This document shows, in pieces, positions 1 through 9,800 of a stretch of DNA of 64,000 bases. Each line of letters begins with the position of its first letter. The first letter of the stretch is position 1. The stretch comes from Dillenia suffruticosa (lineage: Eukaryota > Streptophyta > Magnoliopsida > Dilleniales > Dilleniaceae), in contig JAVTVX010000021.1 in the NCBI GenBank assembly GCA_033439265.1, positions 14,659,001-14,723,000 of the forward strand, given 5' to 3'. The translations under genes were made by a program, and so were the position numbers. A model generated the notes under the pieces. That model was not told where the DNA came from. It ran no database searches and worked only from the letters and a program-made list of their open reading frames with translations.

Positions 1-378
1 ATACCCATGGAAATGGTAGAGTTATTAAAAAGAGATTCTTAGATACCGGGTCGTTGCCCATTCGTATGGGTCATTTCTATTGTCCTTGTCCTTGCAGTGA
101 AATCCAAACCGGGCCAAATTAGGACCTTCAGCCTAATAGCATAATGGTAGATAGTCAAAAACTCTAAAATTTTTCGAATTTGCTCAATGCATATTGATGT
201 ACATATTGGAAAGCTAGGAGAGCATTTTGGTGGTTTATCCATTATAAATCACTTCATTGTGTTTGATGACTGCATAGAGTTAAGGAAATAAAACGCAGAT
301 GACCCTATTGCATTTATTGGCCTTCCGTCCACTGGGATAGATAAATTTCCACATCAAGAGCTTAGAAATTCTGATTAT
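1..378. other. Left edge and 3' flank of BURP gene, no gene seen
   Basis: AT-rich sequence between the window edge and the stop codon of the minus-strand BURP gene. It probably holds that gene's 3' untranslated region. The first 42 bases are open in one plus frame and end in TAG, so they could be the last codons of a plus-strand gene lying outside the window, but nothing supports this beyond the open frame. Confidence 0.4.
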
Positions 379-1589
379 TTAGGTTGAAGTGGGTGATGGA
401 ATCCAAACGAAATGACCTGATGGGAAAAAGTGGCATACATGAGAGCTCCCTGCTTTAATCCCAAGCACGCGAAATGACACATGGTTATGACTCCATTGTG
501 AGGTATCCATGTGACAGACTGCAATTGCTTCAACCCTCTCTCTGTTTTCACCTTCAAGTGAAACTCTGAAAACCTTGTTCTTACTTTCCGGGCTGTGGCA
601 ATAGAAAACTGCATAAGGGTAAGGCATGTGATGGCATGCTACCATCTTTGGAGCTGATAACTCCAAGGGCACTTCCAATATGGTGTAGTTTTGGAGAGGA
701 GTGAATGGCCTTGTGAGATGGATAGTGGAATGGACTTCAATGTTGGTCTCTGGCCCGAAGACAGTGTGGGTAAAGTCAAGCATTGATTCTAAAGAAGTAG
801 CACAGAATTTGGTCTCTCCCCTAATGGGCTTGAGTTCACATTCTCGTAGCGTATCTTCCATGGCCCTAGCTTGGGGAGAGCCTTGAGAAAAAGAGAAAAG
901 CTGGAGGAGGAGAGCAAGGTCTCTTAATCAGAAGGGAATGGAATCTGCTTCTTCTCTGGGAAATAAGTTTGAGGAGGATGAAGAATCCTTGTTGGGGAAA
1001 TAGATTTGCAGTTTATTGCCGATCTTTAGATCCTTCAAGGTGAAGAACACCATCAGTGAAGGATCCAAGTGATCCATGTGGGATGATCGCAAAGCATGAG
1101 GACGCTCTTGATTCCCTTGATTGTTTATGTTTACCAGACCCTCCCCACGATCATCTGTGGCTTGATCTTGCGAATCAAGAGACCCTTTAATTGTGCTAAA
1201 CTTTTTGTCGTTAATGACATCTGTGCTATCAAGTTGCAGAACATGAGTTCCACCAAGAATATCGTTATCCACAATATTTTGCAAAGCAATTTTCTCTTCC
1301 TGCTGGCCATCCTTGTCAAGAGGACTCCTCAGTATCATTTTGCCTAAGGAAGATGTGTATCTGTACAGAATGTTTGCTGAGTATGAACTTATGAGGAGAT
1401 ATGCAACAGAATGCACAGCAAAGGTAAGCTCATCATAATGATTATGAGGTGGTGCTTAGTTATAGAACCGTCTGGGATCCTCTCCATGTAAAGATTGAAG
1501 ATGTAACAGGAAGCTGGGCAAGAGATGAAGATTACCAGGACTGCAGAGAGATGGAGGAAAAGGACCCAGTGCCCAAATTGAAAACTCAT
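379..1589 (-). pseudogene. BURP-domain protein (BNM2/USPL1-like), interrupted by an in-frame stop
   Basis: A two-exon minus-strand gene. Exon 1 (1589-1508) encodes a signal peptide starting MSFQFGHWVLFLHL; a 131-bp GT-AG intron follows. Exon 2 (1376-379) carries a variable spacer and then the BURP domain, which begins near the motif DPSLMVFFTLKDLK. The domain's cysteine-histidine pairs are all visible: FCATSLESMLDF, then CHHMPYPYAVFYCH, VCHMDTSQW and VCHFFPSG. The first part ends PREEADSIPF, followed by TGA at 930-928, where BNM2/USPL1-type proteins usually have serine. The same frame then stays open to 379 through all the later conserved motifs. One base separates TGA from a serine TCA codon. 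BURP proteins are secreted plant proteins of the wall and storage compartments. The break is either a recent null allele or a sequence error; the rest of the reading frame looks conserved. The exon 1 donor is a weak match to consensus, so that boundary is less certain. Confidence 0.8.
928..930 (-). other. Premature TGA inside the BURP reading frame
   Basis: Read on the minus strand, the codon after PREEADSIPF is TGA. The frame continues without a shift into LQLFSFSQGSPQARAMEDT and the rest of the BURP domain. Removing everything downstream would delete all four CH pairs. Confidence 0.85.
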
Positions 1590-2537
1590 CTTTCTTCTGC
1601 TCTGGATTTTGATATGAATGAGCAAGGTCGAAGGTTGATGCTAAACTAAACTGGTGTAAGTGAGAAGCTCTACATGTTTTGGTATATCTAATGATTGTTA
1701 AAAGTTAAAACTGCAAATGTGGTAAAGGCTTGATTTCTACTTGTGGGCCATGATATATTCCTTCTTTTATCCATGTCTTGGACTGACTCCTATTTTGTTG
1801 GCTTTTCGTTTTTTGTTTTCCTGTCAATTATTTGAGTAGGCTATGTTTCCATACAAAACTCAAATATTAGATCATTGATGTTCTGTGCATCATTCAAAGT
1901 ATTAAGCTCTTGCTGCTCTTGCTCTTCCTTAACATTCCTCTTTTCATGACATGCCTCTCTTCAATAATCTTTGGTATTACTTATGGCTAAGGGTGAAACG
2001 AGGGGATGCTAGGCGAATATCCAAAATTTCAAAAATTACTTCTTCAAATATTATTTTTATTAAAATATATAACTAGTCTCTTGAAATATTACTCAAATTC
2101 ATGTTGAGTTTCATCCTCTCAAATACTTTTTTGATTTTTCCTTGTTTATGGCAGTCATTTGCATGAAATAAAATTCGGTTTGCCTGTCTAAGCACCAACA
2201 TAGATAAGTTTATATAGATCATAAACTTTTTGTTCTATGGTGAAAATTTTAAACAAATCAACAAATAATTTTTTGTATGTAAAAATTTTTGGATTTTAAA
2301 CGGTTTAGAAATATTTATCTCTTTTCGACAGTTGAGTATTTTGAGTCAAAAGGATAAAAGTCGGATCATGCTTTATTATTAATAATTTAAATATCATAGT
2401 GAAATCAATGATCAATATTTTTTAAATCTTTTTTGTATTTGTAATGTGAGAAGAATTTTCTCTCTTTTGTTCACATACGAAAAAATGTCTTTTCACTTTT
2501 GTCATAGGGAGAGAGAGATTTCATTTCCAAAGAAGGA

Positions 2538-2580
<43 letters not shown>

Positions 2581-3177
2581 TGAGGGCTGGTTACAAAAAA
2601 CCACACCATCATTTTCTTTTTAATTCAAATTCAAAATGGAAGGGGTTAGGGTCTACACACATGGCTGGACCGCCCATTTGCCAACACGTAGAGACATTTG
2701 TCTGATTCTTCCATGCGTCTTCCATTTTGGTTGAATCAGTCCAAAGGGAAGACAACCAAGTCCGGCCTTGATATTCTTCGCAACGACATTGATGTACTAC
2801 AAGACAAAGCAAATCGAAGAATTCATGGCTTTGCAGATTTTCCAGATGTATGGTATATATTATCTTGTCTAATAGGAAGGCTTAATTTTTGTTTATTTTA
2901 AATTTTTTGCCAGAAGAAAAATGGCGGCCATGAGGATGAAGCCATTTCAATTATGGAAGGGTGGGCATCAAATTTGAATTATATACTTTGTGTACATATC
3001 TAAACATGAAGGCCTGTCCTTGTCATTGTGGAATGCCCATGTGATACTTCCATTGCAAGTTGCTTGTGTTAAATTATGGCATTTTTAACCTTCCATCTGA
3101 TCTACAAATGGGGACAGTAAGGCTCCTAGTTCAAACCAAAAGGCGTGAAGGATCGGTGCTTGATAGAGATTCAAGAT
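1590..3177. other. Intergenic: shared upstream region of BURP and organ-specific genes
   Basis: Promoter-side sequence of two divergent genes. It is AT-rich, with a pure AG microsatellite at about 2539-2579 and TATA-like stretches near 2854-2863 and 2975-2984. No supported coding sequence was found; the short open frames here have no family resemblance. Confidence 0.5.
2539..2579. repeat. (AG)n microsatellite
   Basis: About 20 uninterrupted AG dinucleotides in the intergenic region upstream of the organ-specific protein gene. Confidence 0.95.
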
Positions 3178-3693
3178 ATGAAATCTTTTCTTTTATTCAC
3201 CCTGTTCCTTGTTCTCCTGGTATGCATGCCTTTAATGCCCAAACATGGTTGACGAGGGAAAGGAAAAGATTAAGGAAATTTTGACATTTTTTTTTTTTTC
3301 AATGGGCAGGTTGGAAAGACTAATGCAAGAAAAGATCCAGGCGAGTACTGGAAAGATATCATGAAAAATCAGCCAATGCCAGAAGCCATTCGAGGTCTCA
3401 TCCGATCAAATTCTGCGCAAAGCGTTCTAGACAACAAACATAAGTTTCAAACATCTGCAGTGAACAAGGTCAAGAGTTTTAAGCCAAAGTCTGGTTTCTG
3501 GATTTATGACGAAGACAATGGCTTAAAGGAAGAGAAGCCATTTCGTACAGATTTGAAGCCAGGGTCTAGTATGTGGCTTTATGATTCTGACAACGGCTTG
3601 AGGCAGGAGAAGTCATATGCTAAAGATTTGAAGCCAGTGAAGCCAGGTTCTAGTATGTGGATTTATGACGATGACAATGGCTTGAAGGAGTAG
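3178..3693 (+). CDS. Organ-specific protein (S2/P4 family), C-terminus cut by early TAG
   Basis: Two exons. Exon 1 (3178-3219) encodes MKSFLLFTLFLVLL, the start of a signal peptide, and ends at GT. A 90-bp intron with a T-rich tract ends at AG 3308-3309. Exon 2 (3310-3693) continues in frame with VGKTNARKDPGEYWKDIMKN and QPMPEAIRGL, the hallmark of the plant organ-specific protein family. The C-terminal half has three imperfect repeats, each with an SGFWIYDEDNGLKEEK-like core and a lysine-rich linker. Product 141 aa, predicted secreted; the family's biochemical role is not known. The stop TAG at 3691 falls in the middle of the third repeat's GLKEEK motif. The frame stays open 18 more codons past it, through FEPRPNISVSGD and then TAA at 3748-3750, which resembles the family's usual C-terminal tail. 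So the product is probably slightly shorter than its relatives and may still be functional. Confidence 0.82.
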
Positions 3694-3750
3694 AAGTCAT
3701 TGGGTCAACACTTTGAGCCAAGGCCAAATATTTCAGTTTCTGGTGACTAA

Positions 3751-5571
3751 TGTGAGTGAAAGAAATAATATAGCCTCGGCCTCCATCTTTTCCTACCCTT
3801 ACGTTTTGTATATGGCCACTTGCTATAAATTTCTGGCTTCGCCTGTGATCGAGTTAATGCTCCTTTAATTTAAATTGTGTAATTGCTTTTCTAATAAAAT
3901 CTTAAATTATGCTTTTCTAACAAGTAAAATTGTGAAACTCAACAGTAGGAAACTTACATGACCATGGAAGACAATTCCAAGCGTGGCGTCAATAATGGTG
4001 TCATGGCTAGTCTCTCCCTACTGGGCTTTTTTTGGGTTTTTTTTTTTGGGGGTTGGAGGAGGGGTTTGTTTCACCGTCCCATATCTCAATGATAAAAAAC
4101 AATATTAATGAGACTTAATTTTAAATTTTGGGATCAAATTTTAATTTTGATAAGAATTTTATTTTAACCGTAAATTTAACATCACTTATCTGGATTTAGG
4201 ATGGACCATGTATTCGTGATATTTGGGGAAAAGTTCAATTTATAAGAAAAGCTCTCTTTCTATGTGAAGCTTGCCATTCATTAGGTATTGGTGATTCTCA
4301 ATGAAAGCAGTGGCTTAGGGATTTTTTTTTTAATTAATAAATATTTTTTAGTAATATTATAAAACAATATCACTAAAAATTTGAAAATACTATTGAAAAA
4401 TTATAAAAAAAATTATTAAAAATTCTAAAATATCAATAGAAATCTTTAAAATACTATTAAAAAAAATAATAGCAACTCGTCTTAAGAGTTTCAATAAAAA
4501 TCCCCCATTAAAAAGGGTGGACAAGGTTGGACTTGCCATTGCTCCCGTCGGGGTTCTTTTTTTAATTTGAATTCATCGAATTATATTTTAATTAATTTGA
4601 TTCAAATTATTATCTGACTTTTTTCAAAGGAAAAATACTCCCAATATAATTTTTTCTATTTTTAAAATTTAAACTCAAGTGGACGAAATATTCTTTTCAC
4701 TAATTCAATTGTCTGTTGATTCCTATCGGGATACCGTGACTTCATGTTCACTCACACAAAAAACACTACAAAATTAAATATATTATTATAATTCTTTTAA
4801 AATATTAGGATTGTACCTATAGGATACCTGATTCATAAATCTATTACTATAATTAGATTCAAACTCATCATCATCATCACAGAAAATGAGTGACTTGTGA
4901 TAAATTACAATGACAGAAAATTAGAAATAATTCTTAAAAAAATTTATGTTGAATTAGGTATACGTTGAAATTAAAAATATATTCGAGTCGAGTCAATTCT
5001 GAATATATTTGTTCTCAAACTCAAAGTTGATTCTTTTAGCCCAACTTGAACTCAAACTTAAACTTGACGAGTACTAAATAATGAGACTCGAACTCTACTT
5101 GATTGTATGATGAAATTACTCAAACTCGACTCAAAAACTTGATTATTATATAATATATTTTATTTAATTTAATTTTTTGTATTATAATCATATATAAATA
5201 TATATAATATATATTAATATATGTTATCGAAATATTTAACGAGTTTTCGAGTCTAAAATTTTATTATTCGAATTTGACTCGATTGTATAATGAACTTAAA
5301 TCGAATTCGATTTGAGTTTGATCAAAATCAAATCGAGTTAAACCGTTTCTCGAGTTGCTTGAATTTGACTCTTCATATAACAACTCTAGTTGAGATTACA
5401 CGATTAACAATAATTTTCTTATCAAATTTTAGTTTTAAATTAAATAATTTAGAGTTAAAACCTTGATATGATCTTGTTTGTTTAGCTTCCTAAGCTGGCT
5501 TGTTCCGTTACACCTTGAAAAAAAAATATAAAGATTAAATTTTATCATAACAGCATGAGATTTAATTGAGT
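3751..5571. other. AT-rich intergenic region
   Basis: Holds the 3' end of the organ-specific gene (AATAAA-like signal near 3893) and then AT-rich sequence without convincing open frames. From about 4970 to 5390 there are many loose copies of a TCGA-containing motif (forms of ctcgaactc and gactcg), a pattern seen in decayed plant repeats. I could not assign it to a named element. Confidence 0.5.
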
Positions 5572-6507
5572 ATGAATATCAGGGGAGAGACTGTAGCAGG
5601 GCGAGAAAGACTTGGAAGGTGGTTTTTCCAAATTTGAAGGATAATGCAGATTTTTGAAGTAACAGCTTGTATAAATGGCTTTATGCAGGAGCTCACCGAG
5701 AAGAGGTTAGGGGCCATTCTATTCTAAACTCCTGGTTCATCCACACTGCGTGGTGGATTTGGAAGGGTAGATGTGCTGAAGTTTTTCAAAAGAGAAGTAT
5801 GTCCCCGCACGTTTTGGCCCATCTAGCTATCAACATGTCGAGGGACGCCTCTTGGTTCCGCAATGTTCCTAATACTAACCTGAAACTTGAGAGGAGGAGG
5901 ATTAAGTGGCGTTGTCCTAAAGAGGGTTCTGTCAAGCTTAACACTGACGGTGCTGTGTCTCAAACCTCTGGGAAGGCTTCTGCAGGAGGAATTTTCAGAA
6001 GCCATGAAGGAGATTGGGTTACTGGTTTTATGGTGAATATCGATAGGACCAGGGTGCTTTCAGCGGAGCTCTGGGGTCTCAGGGAAGGTCTCCACATGGC
6101 GAGAAGAATGGGCATTAGTCATCTAGAGGTGGAGTCTGACTCTTCTGTCTTAGTGAGCCTCCTCACCAATATTTTGGACCTCCTCACCAACGATTTAGAC
6201 CCCAACCATCATCTTTTTTATATCCTTCAAGAGTGTGCTGAGCCGCTGAAGGATTTGCGCGTTGAAACTGTCTCCCATGTATTTAGGGAAGCTAATGTCT
6301 GTGCTGATCACTTGGTCCGGCTAGCCCAGTTGAATGTTGAAGGTTTCATGGAGTTGAAGGAGCTTCCGTTGCCTCTGAGCCGTTTCTTATGGGAGGACCG
6401 TCTGGGAATGGAAAGGACTAGAGAGGTTTCCTTCTCTAGTGGTTAGACTAGTTCTGTTGTGTGTGTTTCTTTTTTCTCAATATAAAAAAAAAATGAATAT
6501 AAGGGGA
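5572..6507 (+). mobile_element. 5'-truncated LINE with RNase H domain and target-site duplication
   Basis: A 3' fragment of a non-LTR retrotransposon. The insert occupies 5587-6492 and ends in a short A tract (6484-6493). It is flanked by a 15-bp near-perfect direct repeat: atgaatatcagggga at 5572-5586 and atgaatataagggga at 6493-6507, differing at one base. This is the expected signature of target-primed insertion. Only the last domain of the polyprotein is present, so the element cannot move by itself. Confidence 0.85.
5667..6446 (+). pseudogene. LINE ORF2 C-terminal fragment: RNase H-like (RVT_3) domain
   Basis: An open frame of 259 codons. Residues about 20-65 resemble the linker after the zinc-binding region of plant LINE reverse transcriptases (WWIWKGRCAEVFQ). 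Residues about 85-225 form the RNase H domain typical of plant L1-type elements. The catalytic acids are all there: D94 in LNTDGAV, E134 in LSAELWGLREG, D158 in VESDSS and D214 in REANVCADHL. The reverse transcriptase and endonuclease are missing, so the open frame is the remnant of a larger polyprotein; its first methionine is not a real start. A small in-frame duplication of 21 bp (about 6162-6203) lengthens the domain between D158 and D214. Insertion appears fairly recent because frame and active site are intact. Confidence 0.8.
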
Positions 6508-6861
6508 CATCATATAAAATTGGAATGATATCATCCATAAATCAGTTTAATGGAAGATTATTATCTCTCTTGATCAAAATCTTAAATTTGAGGTTTAATA
6601 ATAAAAAAATAGGTATTAAGAAAAATAATCTTTTAAATTAGTTTTTATAACCAGCGATGCCGAATCAATAATAAAAAAAATATTTAGAATATGACCCTAT
6701 TGTTAGTTGTAACTTGGGCCAGAAGCCCAATAAACGAGGCCCCACCTAACAATTATGCTCCGCCCTCACACCAAATTCCTTCAGAATGCAATTGATCTCC
6801 GCTAACCCACTTCAAAGTCTTCAACAATGGTGTAGAGAGGGAGATCGCACCAACCCTAACC
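6508..6861. other. SWI3D promoter and 5' leader
   Basis: AT-rich up to about 6700 and then more mixed sequence up to the SWI3D start codon. No other gene seen. The start codon lies in a good plant context (accATGGa). Confidence 0.5.
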
Positions 6862-9800
6862 ATGGAAGAGAATCGTCGCGACGCGGGAAATCAACCGTCG
6901 TTGACGGCGGCCAAGACGGCTGAAGCTTCATCTCCAGCAGAGCCGACACCGCGGCGCCGTTCCTCGGGGCAGAAGCGAAAGGCCAACAACTCCGCTGTAG
7001 GATCAACGACTTCTTCAACGTCATCAAAACGGTTCGCTCGAGAAAAGCAAACACTTTCTCTCTCTACACTTCACAACGGTCCTTCCACACGAGCTCGTCA
7101 GTCTCAGAACAATTTCGTTGTCTCTGGTGTCACATGGTCGGGGAGCACCGATTCCGTTCCGGCGAATGACAGTGTAAAGCCGGTGGAAGCTATTGCCATT
7201 TTGGGGGGAGAAGAGGAAGCAAAGGTGAAGAAGGAAGAGTGGGAGGCTTTGGAGGCTGAAATTGAGAAAGAGTTTGAAGCTATTAGATCTAGAGACAGAA
7301 AAGCTCATGTCGTTCCAGTTTTTTGTGGTAAGTTAATTTCAACATGTCTGCATAGAAGACTAGTTTTTTTGTGGTTTTGATTGCAATTAGGGTTTCTTAG
7401 TTCTGAATTAGGATTTTTGTTTAATTTGACTACTGAGATTGCATCTCTCTAAAGCCCTTTTTGAAAATTTCATTTTTTCTTGTGAAAAACTTTGTTTTCT
7501 GGTTCTGCTTGGATTATGGTTGCTGCATAATTAGGGTTTTATGTGTTCTGAAGTGTAGTTCGTTAGGATGCCACTTTAGGATTTGAATTTGCTTTGAGTG
7601 CTGAATTTGGCCTTGCTAAAGATTTTGTGATTTGAGAACCTTAGCATTGAGGATTATGAGTTGGGCCTAGCCGGGGCGGGGTCTCTCTCTATGCTTTAAA
7701 ATGGTCCTTGCACATATGCTCTTCAGTATCTGAGCAATTTGGCTCTCTGGAGAGTTGTATTGCCGGGTTCTAATACTGTGCTGGTGAATGAGGGTGCAAA
7801 ACCGCGAAGGCTATAGCTGTTTTGAGTGAAGAGGAAGTGGAGGTGAAGAAGTGGGAGGTTGAGAGGCTGAAAATGAGATAGTGTTTGAAGTTGTTATTTC
7901 TAGTGATAGTTTCACTGGTGAGTTTGAGAATTTCGACATTTTTAAGAAGATTTTTGATTTTTGTGGTTTTTGTTGGAATTAGGTTTTTTTTTAATTTTTT
8001 ATTTTTGTCACTTGACTTGTTCTTGAATTTCTGCTGAATTATGTTTTCTCATGTGATTATCGTTTTCTCTGGTCTCTTTGGTTTGGAAAAAGAATAATTA
8101 TTGTGGTTTTGGTTGGAAAATGGTTCTAAATTGCTGTTGTTTTGTTGCAAAGATTGGTTTTTTAACATTTCTTCTAAAACCCTGTTTTGTGGTTTTGTTT
8201 GGAAATTTGTTCACTTTGAATTCTAGTGTTTGGATTGGTGTCAATTGGGGTTTTAGTTTATTTTGAGTTCTGAGTTTGGGTCTTTGTTTCTCATTTTGGG
8301 AAGAAAGACTAGTTATTATTTTTTCTTTCTGCTTTTGGTTGGAACTAGAATTAGTTTTTGTAATGCCAACTTAGGGTTTTCATTTGATTTTAGTACTGAG
8401 GTATGATGTGAGCTAAGCTCATGTAGTTCCAGTTCTGTTCTAGTGAGTTTGTGATTCTTAGCGCTTCCGCAGAAAGAAATTTTCCTTGTTGGATATGTAG
8501 TTTGTAATGAAATAAATTAGTGACAATACATTTACATTCATTATTTAGAATAGATCAAAAAGAGATCATTTTAGAATCCAAACATGTCCTTAGTCTTTTG
8601 TTTTACATTTGCGGGTAGAAATTTTCATTTTAGTGTCGTGGTAATGATTTAATTTTTACCCCCTACCCCGAAACATCTGTAGGTTGGTTTTCATGGAAGA
8701 AAGTTCATCCTATAGAGGAGAAAACAATGGTTTCATTTTTTAATGGGAAATCTGAAACTCGAACTTCAGAGAAGTATATTGAGATCCGTAATTGGATAAT
8801 GAAGAAGTTCCATGATGACCCAAACAAGCCAATTGAGTTAAAAGATTTAGCAGAGCTGCCTGTTGGGGATTCGGATGCAAAGCAAGAGGTTATGGAGTTT
8901 TTGGATTATTGGGGCTTAATTAATTTCCATCCATTCCCATCAAAACACCCTGCAGCCACTGGTGCAGATGAAGATAAAAGGGAGGAGGATGAGAACCCAG
9001 CTTCAATAATTGAAAAATTATTTCGTTTTGAAACTATAGAGTCTTGTGCTCCAATTGTCCCTAAGACTAGCTTGGCAGCTCCAACTTGGGCATCTGGGTT
9101 GTTTTCAGAGTCAGCTATTGCCGAGGAGCTAGCAAGGCCAGAGGATCCTAATGTTGATTACCACTGCAATTCTTGTTCAGCTGATTGCTCTCGCAAGCGC
9201 TATCATTGCCAGAAGCAGGTTGGTGATTTTCCAATTTGTTATATATCACATTTTCAGCCGGTATATCAGCTCAAGTTCATTTGAAACTATAGATGGAATG
9301 GTTATTTTGTTAATTACCTTTATTGGTGGAAACAAGTTCCCTATCTGCCTCCACACCTGATAACCATGCAGTTTTTGATTTGCCATATTTGCAAAACTAA
9401 GATCACCAATTCATTCCAAGAGACATTCTTGTAAAATGTTTTGGGCTTTACTCACATATTAAATGATCTGGGATGTATTCCATTTGCTAAATTTTAACTT
9501 AACAACTGACATAACTTTTAATTGATCTGAATGGAAAAAACAGATTCGTAGCCAGTCCCAACTAATTTGGGATCAAGGCTTGGTTGAGTTGATTGGCTGG
9601 TTAATAACTCTTGAAACTTTTACTGAAGTGAGATTGACACTGCCCATTAAATTATTACTGAAGTAGTTGCGATGATTATTTTTATCTGTATATTCATTTG
9701 TCTTGTAGCTACGTAAGTATTGTTACACTTGCAGGCCTTTGTTGAGCATATCTTGGAACTTTCTTTTTTAAATTGTCCATAGTTAGACTTGCATTTTATG

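Noticed and set aside
1..42. Possible C-terminal end of a plus-strand gene (PMEMVELLKRDS then stop)
   Set aside because: Only 13 codons, no homology recognised, and upstream sequence is outside the window.
1096..1347. Plus-strand open frames across the BURP gene
   Set aside because: They are antisense to the BURP coding exon, which has clear family motifs on the minus strand.
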